Positions 39,953 to 49,784 of a stretch of 61,019 bases of DNA are shown here, in pieces. The position numbers and the translations under genes are program-made. Origin of the DNA: an uncultured Phycisphaerales bacterium (lineage in GTDB: Bacteria > Planctomycetota > Phycisphaerae > Tepidisphaerales > Tepidisphaeraceae); the NCBI GenBank assembly GCA_903871935.1, contig CAIQIQ010000148.1, positions 1-61,019 of the forward strand, read 5' to 3'. Each line of letters opens with the position of its first letter. Within the stretch, counting starts at the first letter, position 1. The notes below the pieces were generated by a model that was not told the origin of the DNA, searched no databases, and saw nothing but the letters and a program-made list of their open reading frames with translations.

Positions 39953-42319
39953 ATGATCAAGATTGACCCAACGGCCGGCGGCTGGATTTCCTATACAGAC
40001 TGGGTGCTGGATTCTCACCCGATTTCCCATCATCCCATCGTGTTCCGCAAGGACTTTGCGCTCTCGCGGCGGCCGCTCACGGCAGAGCTTCTGATCACTG
40101 CGGCTGACCATTACGCTCTCTGGCTCAATGGCCAGCTCATTGGGCACGGGCCGGCCCGCTCCTACCCGCGTCACAAACTCTACGACACCTATGACATCGC
40201 CCGATATCTGCGCAAGGGGCGCAATCAGTTCGCGGCGCAGATCGTTCCGTGTACGGGCGCGAACAGCGTCGGCACCTATACGCGCATGGGACTGTTTCTG
40301 CAGGCGCAGATCCGTGTTGCCAAACGGCGACGGATGGTGATCGCCAGCGACAAATCGTGGAGTACCCGTATTGCCGACTGGATCAGGGTTAACGACAACC
40401 TGGTTTCGCACCCCGTTGGCACGCAGGAACACGCCAACAAGGACGCAGAACCGGCGAACTGGAGGACTGCGCCCCTCGATTCGAATTGGACGCCCGCCCT
40501 TTACCTCGGGCCGGCCGGCCTGGCGCCCTGGCTTGAACTGCTCCCTCGTCCCATCCCACACTTGGTCGAATCGGCAAGCACCCCCCGCCTTGTCTGGCAA
40601 GGGAGCGCTCGCCGAGCGTTGCATGACCCGGCAGAGAATCTAGCCATCCGGTTCAATCGCGAGCCGTTGCGGGCTCAGAAGGTCATGTCGCCGAATGCCA
40701 CCGGGACATTTGCCGATGGTGAAACCAATGTCTGGACCTTCGATTTCGGCAGAACCCGTTTCATCCGGCCGAGTCTGCACATTACGGACGTGCGTGGGCC
40801 GGTCCGCTTTGAGTTGTACTATGACATGGCGATGGAAGGCCGGCCCAGCGCTTACCGGGGCTTCGCTTCGCCGGCGGAGGGGTTCTGCGACACCTGTTCA
40901 ATCGATGGCAAAGTGGGGAGGGCAATCTCATGGGAAGCTCTCGCGCCTCGCGGGTTCCGGTTTTTGACGGTAAAGCTGGCCGGAGCCGGCCATGCCCGGT
41001 TCCGCCTGCAATGCCACAACGTTGATTATCCCTATGCGGGCAATACCCGCTTCAGCAGCAGCGACGCGTTCATGCAGGATGTCTGGGAGATATCCAAGGA
41101 GAACCTCCGATCGTCCACAACCGATGTCGTGGTGGACTGCTGCTCGCGCGAGAATCTGCTCTGGACCATGGACGCGGCGGTGGCGCTCAAGGCCGCGTTC
41201 TACAGTTTCGGTGAGACCGCAATGTGGCAGCGCTGTAACAACCTCATCATCGATGGCATTGATCCGGACGGCCGGCCCAGCGCGGTGGTGCCGGCGGATA
41301 TCCCCAGCTCTCTCTACGACCAGACGATGCACTGGGTCCTCTCGCTCGAGGAATACCATATGGCGACCGGCGATGGGTCTCTGCTGATCGAGGCTGCCGA
41401 CCCGCTGGCGCGTCTGCTGCGCCGGTGCGAGCAGAACATGACGGCCGATGACCTGTTCGTTCCTCCGGCGGAGTCCTGGCACTGGCTGGATTGGGCTGCG
41501 ATTGACAAGCGGCCATATTCGCTGCCGGTTAATGCGCTGTTGGCTCTGACCGCCAAGGCGGCCATGCGCATCGCCGAGGTCGTCGGGCACGAACTGCTCC
41601 GGACGATCGCCGTCAACATTCATCGGCGACTAGTTCGTTCCATTCCAGAGTTCTTTGATGCGTCTCGCCAGGCCTTTCGATCACAGCAGTCTCCGCGCCG
41701 TCCATTGCATCTCCCGCTGGAGCGCAACAACAACCGCACCACAGACATCGCCCGGCGCAACACCCATAGCCTGCACGCCAATCTCTATAGCGCCATGACG
41801 GGCTTTGGCGGCGCGGCCATGTGCCAGGCGGCCCTGAAACACTCGGCCGAGCGTCTTGCCGAGCCAGCTTCATTGATGAATCGCATTGGCTTGAGCCATG
41901 TTGATGTCCTGCTTTCCCCGCTGGTTACCGCTGAGCATGGTCCTGCGGTTCTTCATGCCCTCCACGCTCTCTACCATCCCTTTATTGATGCCGGCGCTCC
42001 CACCTGGGCGTCGCAGGCTGCCTCGGGTAAAGCCAGCCCGTTTAACACGGCTCATGGGTGGGGGGCTTCAGTGAACTCTCTCATCGTCGAGCGCTTGATT
42101 GGGCTGCGCCCGGCCGCCCCCGGCTGGCGGGGCATTACGTTTGCTCCCCCCAAGGGACCCCTGCTGGACGACTATGACTATTGCCTGCATTCTCCCGTTG
42201 GCGTCGTTCAGGTATCCCGCCAGGATGATCGCTTTATTGCTCGCTGGCCCAAGGGGATCCCGCTCGATTTTCACAGCGTACGATACCTGGGCACCGGCCG
42301 AAACCTGGAACTGAAATAG
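39953..42319 (+). CDS. GH78-type alpha-L-rhamnosidase
   Basis: A 788-residue glycosidase that would remove alpha-linked L-rhamnose. N-terminal beta-sandwich domains (about 20-330; FRKDFALSRRPLTAELLITA, ADHYALWLNGQLIGHG, YDTYDIARYLRKGRNQ) are followed by the catalytic (alpha/alpha)6 domain, with DCCSRENLLWTMDAA matching the GH78 acid region, and a C-terminal segment NTAHGWGASVNSLIVERLIG then LRPAAPGWRG, standard for the family. No signal peptide, so it is probably cytoplasmic. ATG 39953 has GGAGG upstream; the stop of the preceding gene is 16 bp away. Convergent with the potassium channel gene. Confidence 0.82.
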   Translation: MIKIDPTAGGWISYTDWVLDSHPISHHPIVFRKDFALSRRPLTAELLITAADHYALWLNGQLIGHGPARSYPRHKLYDTYDIARYLRKGRNQFAAQIVPCTGANSVGTYTRMGLFLQAQIRVAKRRRMVIASDKSWSTRIADWIRVNDNLVSHPVGTQEHANKDAEPANWRTAPLDSNWTPALYLGPAGLAPWLELLPRPIPHLVESASTPRLVWQGSARRALHDPAENLAIRFNREPLRAQKVMSPNATGTFADGETNVWTFDFGRTRFIRPSLHITDVRGPVRFELYYDMAMEGRPSAYRGFASPAEGFCDTCSIDGKVGRAISWEALAPRGFRFLTVKLAGAGHARFRLQCHNVDYPYAGNTRFSSSDAFMQDVWEISKENLRSSTTDVVVDCCSRENLLWTMDAAVALKAAFYSFGETAMWQRCNNLIIDGIDPDGRPSAVVPADIPSSLYDQTMHWVLSLEEYHMATGDGSLLIEAADPLARLLRRCEQNMTADDLFVPPAESWHWLDWAAIDKRPYSLPVNALLALTAKAAMRIAEVVGHELLRTIAVNIHRRLVRSIPEFFDASRQAFRSQQSPRRPLHLPLERNNNRTTDIARRNTHSLHANLYSAMTGFGGAAMCQAALKHSAERLAEPASLMNRIGLSHVDVLLSPLVTAEHGPAVLHALHALYHPFIDAGAPTWASQAASGKASPFNTAHGWGASVNSLIVERLIGLRPAAPGWRGITFAPPKGPLLDDYDYCLHSPVGVVQVSRQDDRFIARWPKGIPLDFHSVRYLGTGRNLELK

Positions 42320-42336
42320 GGCATCGATTCCACTGC

Positions 42337-43080
42337 CTAATCTTTCGCTGATTCACCGGCAGGTGGTGGCGCGGAGGAATGCATCGCCACCAATCGCGCA
42401 ACCAGTACCGCCATATAGAAGGTGCCGCAGATCGCTTCGGTCGCGGCCAGCATACGACTCAGGCCCAGTGCCGGCACGATATCACCGTAGCCGACCGTGG
42501 TGAGGGTGATGAGGCTGAAGTACATCGACGTGAAGCCCTTCATCGTATGGCCCGAGGCCGCCCCGGTGCCAAATACAAACGCATCGGGGCTGATCCGAGC
42601 CGCGAGGGTGTAGGCCAGAGACCACAGCAGTCCGAGCGTGAGATACCCGGCAGCGCCCGCACAGAGAACGTTGGCGTCCACCCTCGGAGCATGGAGGATG
42701 AAGCGCAGCAGACGCCAGACGAACAGCAGCAGAAAGAGTACTGCAGGCACAAGATAGGTCATTGGCGGCACCGCATTGGGCCACAGATGATTCAGCCATT
42801 TGGCGCCCAGCGCGGGCACGAGCAGGATCAATGGCACGGTATGCGTCTTGCTCGTGGGTTGTGTACCCATGGCCGGCAGCGCGAGGAGGAGCATCAGGGA
42901 CAGAAGCACGCTCTCGACAACGTCGCCGTTATGCATCTGCTCCAGCAGTGGCGAGGATACGATCAGAAGCAGCAGTGCGAGCAGCACGCTGCCCATTGGC
43001 ATGCGGCGGACCAGGGCAATGATAGAGCGTCTTGCCGGACGCCCAACTGGCGTTGGGGAAGGCGTGAGATCAGAGCTCAT
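42337..43080 (-). CDS. Potassium channel (ion channel, Kef-type pore)
   Basis: A 247-residue inner-membrane protein with four to five N-terminal hydrophobic segments (for example SVLLALLLLIVSSPLL and LILLVPALGAKWL) and a single pore unit. The pore reads SMYFSLITLTTVGYGD, with the selectivity filter TTVGYGD at 194-200, followed by a last transmembrane helix (AATEAICGTFYMAVLVA). It would form a tetrameric K+ channel. The N-terminal proline-rich tail is cytoplasmic. ATG 43080 (with AGG upstream) is preferred; three in-frame starts up to 43113 add 11 residues. It is convergent with the rhamnosidase. Confidence 0.82.
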   Translation of the reverse strand: MSSDLTPSPTPVGRPARRSIIALVRRMPMGSVLLALLLLIVSSPLLEQMHNGDVVESVLLSLMLLLALPAMGTQPTSKTHTVPLILLVPALGAKWLNHLWPNAVPPMTYLVPAVLFLLLFVWRLLRFILHAPRVDANVLCAGAAGYLTLGLLWSLAYTLAARISPDAFVFGTGAASGHTMKGFTSMYFSLITLTTVGYGDIVPALGLSRMLAATEAICGTFYMAVLVARLVAMHSSAPPPAGESAKD

Positions 43081-43198
43081 TCCTGGACCTTTGGCATCTC
43101 TGCCCATCATCACACCGCTGGTTCGTTCCGCACAAGTCGCGTCGTTGCGTCGCTCGAGGCTGCAGATTCTTCCACCAGCGATGCCGGTAAAAGATCCC

Positions 43199-44482
43199 TT
43201 ACATCTTCCAATTGAGCGACAGGGCTACGACATGGAACATGGCGCTGTCGTATGTGCCGCTGATGCTCCCGCGCAGCGGCCCGCCTTGCTGATTGACCGA
43301 CATATCACCGAAGTAGATCAGCTCATATGCCAGCCCGAGAGTCACGGCTTTGCTCAGTTCATACTGCGTGCCAATGCCCCAGCGCCACGCCGCGTCAACG
43401 GGCAGAGTCACGGTGCGGTTTTCATCCTTGATCATGGAACTGTCATATGCCAGGCCGGTGGTGAATTTCCACTGGGGTTCCGGTTTGTACTGGACGCCGA
43501 AGGCGCCGTGCCAGGTGTCCTGGTAGTCGAGACTGGTGGTCAGGCTCTTGGGGTTGGCCGACGTTACGGACACTTCAACCTCGCCGAACTGGCTCCACTG
43601 TTGCCAACCGACGTTGCCCATGATGGCCCACTGGTCATCGAGTTCGTGGTAGATGCTGGCCATCACCATCTGCGGCACGGTCATGTCCAGTTGAACGCTC
43701 TGCAGGTCTCGACGCTCCAACAACCCCGACAGGCCAGGCCCGAGGTTGTAGAACTTCGTTTCTGCATCAAACGACAGGTCCACCGGTGACAGGTAAGTCA
43801 CGCCCAGGCGCGTGCCCTTGTCGAACTGGTACAGAACACCGAGATTCGCGCCGAACCCCCAGCACGAATCCTCCAGATGCAACTGACCGTCACTCATGCC
43901 CGGGGTAAGGTTGTTCACCGCCACATCGGTAGAGAACGATGCCATCATGGCATTGAGCCCAGCGCCGAGCGAGAGTTGGTCATTGACGCGATACGCCACC
44001 GATGGCAGCAGGCTCAGGCCCACCAGTGATGCGTTCTGGATGTAGTACCTTCCCGCCCAGTCATCATCATAATTCTCCGCCAGGCCGAAATAGGAGCAGA
44101 CGCCGAACCCGATCGACCAATGGTCGTCAAGCTGGTGGGAGAGGAACATGCTCCCGCCGGGTATAAACCCGATGGCATTCTCTCCATTGCCGCCGGTATT
44201 CGTAGTCTGTTCGACCGAGAACGTGACCTGCCCGTACATGGGCTGTATTCCGAGCATCACTTGTGTTCCCGGTAGCAATGTCAGGCCGGCCGGGTTGGAG
44301 AACACCGTCGATGGGTCACCAGCCCTGGCCGCGAAACCCGCCGATGCAGCGCCCACATCGGGCGAACCTATTTCGTACAGGGCGAGGCCACCAGCGCGAC
44401 TGATCGAGGGCAACGCGCCGGCCACCGCCAGCATGATTGCTGCGGTGCTGAGGGTCCGTAGAGTGTTGGTCGGGGAATGCAT
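43199..44482 (-). CDS. FadL-family outer-membrane hydrophobic-compound transporter
   Basis: A 427-residue protein with a signal peptide (about 1-30, ending SISRA|GG) and the FadL N-terminal hatch sequence GLALYEIGSPDVGAASAGFA followed by DPSTVFSNPAGL, which plugs the barrel. The remainder is a 14-strand outer-membrane barrel and ends in an aromatic-containing strand (FHVVALSLNWKM). FadL proteins let long-chain fatty acids and other hydrophobic molecules diffuse into the cell. Length is typical (E. coli 446). ATG 44482. It lies 117 bp from the channel gene and 174 bp downstream of the second transporter (44656-45573), all minus strand. Confidence 0.85.
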   Translation of the reverse strand: MHSPTNTLRTLSTAAIMLAVAGALPSISRAGGLALYEIGSPDVGAASAGFAARAGDPSTVFSNPAGLTLLPGTQVMLGIQPMYGQVTFSVEQTTNTGGNGENAIGFIPGGSMFLSHQLDDHWSIGFGVCSYFGLAENYDDDWAGRYYIQNASLVGLSLLPSVAYRVNDQLSLGAGLNAMMASFSTDVAVNNLTPGMSDGQLHLEDSCWGFGANLGVLYQFDKGTRLGVTYLSPVDLSFDAETKFYNLGPGLSGLLERRDLQSVQLDMTVPQMVMASIYHELDDQWAIMGNVGWQQWSQFGEVEVSVTSANPKSLTTSLDYQDTWHGAFGVQYKPEPQWKFTTGLAYDSSMIKDENRTVTLPVDAAWRWGIGTQYELSKAVTLGLAYELIYFGDMSVNQQGGPLRGSISGTYDSAMFHVVALSLNWKM

Positions 44483-44655
44483 CGAAGTCTCCTTCTGCTA
44501 TGGACTGATGACATGGCCGCACATCTGTGCGCTGGTTGTTCCGTAGCGGGCACATCCCGCCACGGTGAGTGCATAATACCGTCCAGCTCGCTGATACACC
44601 ATCAGCCTTTTGTCGCCAGTGCCGATCTGCCGCTGCACCTCCCCGTTTTAGATGA

Positions 44656-45573
44656 CTAATTCTTCGGGAACAGGAAGGTGACGATGAAACGTGCTCCCCA
44701 CTCCGGGCCACCTTCGGGCTTGGAGGCATAGTACCTGCCGCCAATGCCGAAACTGATCGGCTTTCCGTCGATCTTGAGCAGTTGGGTGACCATCGCGTTC
44801 AGGGGCGTCGTCCACTGATGCTCGATCCAGTCGTAGGTAGACTCGGTATTGATCGTGAACGTCGTGTATGTCTTGGTGGTATAGGCGAAAAACGGCTGCA
44901 GGAACGTGGAATTGATATTCGAGCGATCGCTTTCACCGGCGACCGACCAGATATGGTTGGCGAGGATGCCGTAGGTCCAGCCGTGCTCCTGTTTCAGCAG
45001 CACCGCCGTTGGACCCATGCCCAGTTTCTCGCCGCCGAGCATCTCGTCGGTGGCGCTGGGGTAGAGAAAGGCCGGGCCAACGCCCACGACCCACCCGCCG
45101 GCCACCGGCTCTTTGGGTGAGAAGAAGAAGCTCTGCAGGATGTCGCCCATGCCAGTGGTGCTGTCGACGCCATCGGCCGGGGAATCCTGGTAGATCACCG
45201 GCGCAATCGTCCGGACGATCACATTCCAGTCATCGTTGAGGGTCACGGGAATGACCGGCTGGATGTTCAGCGTGAGCTTCTCGGAATCCTTAGGACCATA
45301 GCCCGTGTCATAGTTGAATTGAAACGGCACGCTGATGAGGTTCGCGACAGGATTGTTCAGCTTCTTGGCGAGTTCGGCTTGCGAATTGCCGCCCGCTTCG
45401 CCCTGGGCAGGTTCGCTGGTTGGGCTGAGGGTCATGGAGCCAGCGGCGGCATCCGCGGCGGAAGCGATGCGCTGCGTTCCGGTCAGCCCAATGGCCAGCA
45501 GACCACTGGCCAGAGTCAGGATGGTCAGGTTCCGGTGCTGTTTCGACGCCTTGTTGCCATTCGTGGCGATCAT
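44656..45573 (-). CDS. Outer-membrane barrel, phenol MetA-pathway-like transporter
   Basis: A 305-residue exported protein. ATG 45573 follows AGGAGAAGG and gives a signal peptide (about 1-40, ending RIASAADA). The mature part reads SQAELAKKLNNPVANLISVP then FQFNYDTGYG, and continues as alternating beta strands with the conserved TTGMGDILQSFFFSP, ending FIVTFLFPKN. This is the pattern of the MetA-pathway (phenol degradation) transporter family, small outer-membrane barrels thought to take up aromatic or hydrophobic compounds. With the FadL gene next to it, the pair points to uptake of hydrophobic substrates. The exact substrate is unknown. Confidence 0.75.
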   Translation of the reverse strand: MIATNGNKASKQHRNLTILTLASGLLAIGLTGTQRIASAADAAAGSMTLSPTSEPAQGEAGGNSQAELAKKLNNPVANLISVPFQFNYDTGYGPKDSEKLTLNIQPVIPVTLNDDWNVIVRTIAPVIYQDSPADGVDSTTGMGDILQSFFFSPKEPVAGGWVVGVGPAFLYPSATDEMLGGEKLGMGPTAVLLKQEHGWTYGILANHIWSVAGESDRSNINSTFLQPFFAYTTKTYTTFTINTESTYDWIEHQWTTPLNAMVTQLLKIDGKPISFGIGGRYYASKPEGGPEWGARFIVTFLFPKN

Positions 45574-45891
45574 TTCCTTCTCCTGTTCGGAGCGCACAGC
45601 GCCCACTTGTGCCGAGTATACAGGTCCTCACCGAACTGAGCCACTGAACTTCAATTGCATCAATGCGATGTAGTCTGGCCGAATGGCGGACGGGTGTGGA
45701 TAACTGGGAAGATGATTTGAAAGAGCAGGATTTCACCATCCGCCGCGGATCGCTCCACACCGCCCCATCACGGCGGAACCTTGATAAGGCGACATTTCGA
45801 CCGAACCAGCGGTGCAACGGTTCGGGAGCCAGGGCTTGCAGACGGGCCGTCAAAGTGCCGGGCTCTGTTTTGTTCCTGATGATCCGGACAC
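45574..45891. other. Intergenic region with a DnaA-box sequence
   Basis: About 318 bp between two minus-strand genes. There is a perfect TGTGGATAA (45695-45703). I see no gene: the frame open on the plus strand has no recognisable product. A promoter for the transporter gene must lie here. Confidence 0.4.
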
Positions 45892-48654
45892 CTATCTGGC
45901 CGATCCCGAAAGCGACTCGATGGCCGCCACAACCTTGGCGTTGAAGTCGTCGGGATCGAAGCCGGCGAGCCCGCGACGCTGTCCGATCTGAAGCTTGCCG
46001 GTGGTGTCTTCCAGCAGCGCCTGGGCCTTGGTCCGAGCCTGGGCGTCGCCGGCGCCTTTCTGCATCATGTTCCAGAGCGTCTGGTAGAGATAGAAATCCT
46101 GAGCGCCCTGGCGGCAGCGCTCGATATCCATGGTGGGAATAATGCCATTGCGGCCGTAGCAGATAAGCTGCGAATCGGGCTCGCGGCCGTCGAGGTCGAA
46201 GAACTGGTAGCCGTGCATGATGGTCAGATGCCACTGCCAGCGGGCCTTAACACCCTTGCGGAACTCGCTCCACTGGTAGATCCCGAACGAATTGCGGTCA
46301 GTGCCCTGGTTGTAGATCTGGATTTCCTTGCCCAGCTTCAGGGCCTCGTCCATGACCGATTGGTCGTGGCCGCCCAGAGAGCTGACATCCAACGCCTTGA
46401 AGAACTGCTGGTGCCAGTAGAGCATGTCGTTCTGGTCCTTGACCTGATTGCGGAAGTTCACACTGTAGGCGCCGCTGGTGCGGAGGGTCTTGGGGTAGGC
46501 CTTGGACACCTTGGCCATGACCTGCATGAATTCCAATTCCTTCTCGGCGACCTCGCGGACGCGAGTCTCATCGCAGATGACGTAGTAGATCAGGGGCCAG
46601 TTGGCGGCACGCGCGTGCTGATCCACTACCTTCCAGATCTTGAGCATGGCCTCTTCATAGGATGTGCCGGCTTCCTGGGCAATTCTCTTGCCGGTTGTAC
46701 CAATCTCGTAGCCGTCGTTGACGCCCACGAGGTGCCCGCCGCCGTAGCCGTTTACACCCTTGGTGAACCCGGCCTTGCGCGCCAGTTCCACGAAGTTGTC
46801 CATTTCCTTAAAGTCGATCTGGGGCTGGCCATCCTTGAAGCCCTTGAAGTAGAAGTTTGCGCCGGCTGACAGACCGTTGATTCCATGGTCATTCAGTTGC
46901 CGCAGTGTGTCTTCCATGGTCTTGGTCTGCTGCTGTGGCGTGAGGCCCGACGGCGGATTCATTCCGAAGAAACCGAAGGTGTAGTCGGTATCGCGATCCA
47001 GCTTGACGGCGTGGATGGAGAGGGTCAACGGTACGCGAAGGATCGTGCCTTTGGAGGCATCCTCGATTACCAGAGTGTATTTCGCATCGCCTGCGGCCGC
47101 CTTGTCCGTCACTTTGCAGGTGACGACGATCTCACGGGTGATGTCGGCGGGCAAGGCTACGGTCGATTGTTGGCGCAGCGTGTGCGGCACCAGACGGTAC
47201 GAGGCCGTGCCGAATCCGCGGCTCATTCCGTACCACACGACGCCGGTGGTTGCTTCGACGCCTTGCGCGCTTCCTTCGAGACGCAGAGTGCATTCGCCAA
47301 GATTCTTGATTGGGCGAAGGGCCAGGCAGAAAGTCTCATACTCTCCCAACACCGCCGAGCGTGACATCTGCAGCGCGTCCGGCGTAACGAGTTTGGAAGG
47401 CACCGTGTTGGGCTTAACAGCGTCTTCGATCTTCAGCGCCCACGCCGCCAGGCCGATCTTGCCCCAGTCGCCGGCGTCGAACTTGCCCGCAGGCTTGTCC
47501 AGGGGGACCGCCATGCCACGGAACTCGGTGGCCAAAGAAGCCAACTGGCCTCTAACCCACGTGGCGGCTTCGCCATCGTCGGTGTTGTAGATCACGATGC
47601 CAGCGACGCGGGAGCCCCATGCGGCGTCGGCCGAGAAATCCATCGTCAGACCATCATTGCCCGCCGTGGCCTGGAAGATCGCGGGCTTGGCCAGTTCGGG
47701 GGCCATATAGGTATCCCAGATGTCCACGCCGATGGGCTCGACGTTCTCGAAGCGGTACAGATAGTTGGCGGCGCCATCGGGTCGTTGATCTTGCCAGACG
47801 GTCTGGTTGCCGACCTCGATCTTGCGCATTTTCTGCTGCGCCTGTTCGCCATCCCAGTAGCCGGAGTTCTCGTAGAAGACGGTAACACTGTATTTGCCCG
47901 CGGGCACATCGACGCGGAAACTGCTGCCGCCGCACTCGACGAAGTCGCGAAGCAGCGCCGGGCCGAAGGTCGTGTCGCGTGCGATGGTGTCGCTCAGGGC
48001 GGCGTTCCAGCCATAGCCGGCCTTGGGGTCGTATTTGGTCTTGTTGGACACCGGAGTCCAGGCCAGCATGACCGCCTGGCTGGCCGGGCCCATGTCGAAC
48101 GCCCAAACACCCTTGGGCGCCTGGGCCGACACCAGGCGCAGGTTGTCGACAATGACCTTGCCTTTGAACGTGAAGGACAGCCGCACGATGCTGGCGGGAT
48201 CGATGTCAGTCTTGATGTCGTTGTTGCGGCTGCCCGCCTCGCCGCGATACAGGCCCTTGACCGGGATGGTCCAGGTGGTCTTGCCGGGGGCGAATGTGGC
48301 CAGACCGTTGTGGCGGTTCCAGTAGGTCGTCTTCTGCTGCCACGCCTGGTCGCCGATCATCAGATCGGCCCCGACGGGGGCGTCGCCGGGATTAAGCACA
48401 TCCAGCATCAAAGCATCGTAGGCGGACCAGTCCTGCAGGGGTTTGGCCGCATTAAGCGACCCGTTGATCTCCAGGGCTTTGGCGCCATGGGTCACACCCT
48501 CGGTGACGAGCTTGGACGTGCCGGAGATGTCCCATGCCTTCAGATCGGCATCGTTCTCGAAGTCGCAGATGATCAACGTCTTGGGTTCCTCGGCGCCCGC
48601 GGCCGACACCAAGAGCATCCCGATAACCAGTGTAATGACTGCTTTGAAACGCAT
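45892..48654 (-). CDS. Secreted multi-domain glycosidase-like protein (920 aa)
   Basis: From ATG 48654 (GGAAAGGAAG upstream) the protein has a signal peptide (about 1-22, ending LLVSAAGA), a carbohydrate-binding-like beta-sandwich (about 25-180; TLIICDFENDADLKAWDISG), a second beta domain (about 185-380; a malectin-like section with YSVTVFYENSGYWDGE), further beta domains and a C-terminal TIM-barrel-like catalytic region (about 575-900; TDYTFGFFGMNPPSGLTPQQ, IYYVICDETRVREVAEKELE). The C-terminal half resembles the DUF4091-type glycosidases. This assignment is tentative. It is well expressed-looking with no frameshift. Role: probably degradation of an extracellular polysaccharide. Confidence 0.65.
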   Translation of the reverse strand: MRFKAVITLVIGMLLVSAAGAEEPKTLIICDFENDADLKAWDISGTSKLVTEGVTHGAKALEINGSLNAAKPLQDWSAYDALMLDVLNPGDAPVGADLMIGDQAWQQKTTYWNRHNGLATFAPGKTTWTIPVKGLYRGEAGSRNNDIKTDIDPASIVRLSFTFKGKVIVDNLRLVSAQAPKGVWAFDMGPASQAVMLAWTPVSNKTKYDPKAGYGWNAALSDTIARDTTFGPALLRDFVECGGSSFRVDVPAGKYSVTVFYENSGYWDGEQAQQKMRKIEVGNQTVWQDQRPDGAANYLYRFENVEPIGVDIWDTYMAPELAKPAIFQATAGNDGLTMDFSADAAWGSRVAGIVIYNTDDGEAATWVRGQLASLATEFRGMAVPLDKPAGKFDAGDWGKIGLAAWALKIEDAVKPNTVPSKLVTPDALQMSRSAVLGEYETFCLALRPIKNLGECTLRLEGSAQGVEATTGVVWYGMSRGFGTASYRLVPHTLRQQSTVALPADITREIVVTCKVTDKAAAGDAKYTLVIEDASKGTILRVPLTLSIHAVKLDRDTDYTFGFFGMNPPSGLTPQQQTKTMEDTLRQLNDHGINGLSAGANFYFKGFKDGQPQIDFKEMDNFVELARKAGFTKGVNGYGGGHLVGVNDGYEIGTTGKRIAQEAGTSYEEAMLKIWKVVDQHARAANWPLIYYVICDETRVREVAEKELEFMQVMAKVSKAYPKTLRTSGAYSVNFRNQVKDQNDMLYWHQQFFKALDVSSLGGHDQSVMDEALKLGKEIQIYNQGTDRNSFGIYQWSEFRKGVKARWQWHLTIMHGYQFFDLDGREPDSQLICYGRNGIIPTMDIERCRQGAQDFYLYQTLWNMMQKGAGDAQARTKAQALLEDTTGKLQIGQRRGLAGFDPDDFNAKVVAAIESLSGSAR

Positions 48655-48845
48655 TTGCGACTTCCTTTCCTGAGAACGCCAAGCCCCTGTTCGGTATGTC
48701 GAATAATTGTCCATTGCCAATGTCCGATGTCAAATTGATGAGCAATACCCGGCTGATTGGTTCCTTGCCATGGTCCTGCGTTCCTGCTGTAATCGGAATG
48801 TCGCGCTGAAGGGCCGGCTCATTCCGGTGCTTCGAGCGGCAAACC

Positions 48846-49748
48846 ATGAACAATTCTCAATACGAAGGTGATTACCGCAGAGTCGTGGGTCGCGTTGAAT
48901 CCACACGCTTCTTGCCCGGCACGAGCGTTGAGATTATCCGGGAGAGACGGCGCGGTACTCGGCCTGCCCATGTGTTGTTCGACTTTGACGGCACCCTGAG
49001 CCTGATTCGCGAAGGCTGGCCTGCCATTATGGTGGCCATGATGGTCGAGGCGCTTGAGGCGACCGGCAGCGGGGAGACCCCGGATCAGCTTCACCATGTG
49101 GCGATGGGTTTCATCATGGAACTCACGGGTAAGCAGACCGTTTACCAGATGATGCGCCTGGCGGAGGAGGTTTGCGCCCGCGGCGGCGAGCCCGAGGAAC
49201 CACTGGTCTATAAGCACCGTTATCATGAGCGATTGATGAAGGTCATCGAGCATCGCCGCGAGGGGCTGCGGTCCGGGGCGATCGCGCCCGATACGATGCT
49301 GGTTCCCCACACGCTGGAGTTTATCGGGGCGCTGCGGGAACGCGGGGTTCAGCTTTATCTGGCCAGCGGGACCGATGAAGAATATGTCCGGGAAGAGGCC
49401 CGACTGCTCACTCTGGACAGGTACTTCGGCGGGCATATTTATGGGGCGATCGACGATTACAGAGCTTTTTCCAAGCAAATGGTGATCGACCGAATTCGAG
49501 CCGAAAACGGCATTGACGGGGCGCAATTGCTCGGTTTTGGCGACGGCTATGTGGAGATCGAAAACGTCAAGTCGTCGGGCGGAACCGCGGTGGCCGTGGC
49601 CAGCGACGAAGCAGGGCGCAGTGGAAAGAGCGATCCCTGGAAACGCGATCGGCTGATCGGCGTGGGTGCTGACATTGTGATTCCCGATTTCCGCGACGGG
49701 CGGCAACTGATCGAGTATCTGTGGAATGAAGGGGTGGCAAGTGCGTGA
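48846..49748 (+). CDS. HAD-family phosphatase
   Basis: A 300-residue hydrolase with the HAD motif I VLFDFDGTLSLIREGW, motif II in LYLASGTDEEYV and motif IV in GFGDGYVEIENVK, and a helical cap between motif I and II (C1 type). The substrate is unknown. It is followed by a PfkB/RfaE-type sugar kinase (36 bp away) and a GmhA-type isomerase, which together look like steps of D-glycero-heptose synthesis. The enzyme would then be the phosphatase of the set, although it is not of the GmhB subclass, so this is inference. The ATG at 48846 begins MNNSQYEGDYRRVVGR. Confidence 0.78.
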   Translation: MNNSQYEGDYRRVVGRVESTRFLPGTSVEIIRERRRGTRPAHVLFDFDGTLSLIREGWPAIMVAMMVEALEATGSGETPDQLHHVAMGFIMELTGKQTVYQMMRLAEEVCARGGEPEEPLVYKHRYHERLMKVIEHRREGLRSGAIAPDTMLVPHTLEFIGALRERGVQLYLASGTDEEYVREEARLLTLDRYFGGHIYGAIDDYRAFSKQMVIDRIRAENGIDGAQLLGFGDGYVEIENVKSSGGTAVAVASDEAGRSGKSDPWKRDRLIGVGADIVIPDFRDGRQLIEYLWNEGVASA

Positions 49749-49784
49749 AGATTGTTCGTTGCATGGGCGGCGAAGGAGCCATTG

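Noticed and set aside
45663..45944. A 93-codon plus-strand frame between the transporter and the 920-aa protein
   Set aside because: It overlaps the end of a well-supported gene, and has no ribosome binding site or recognisable domain.
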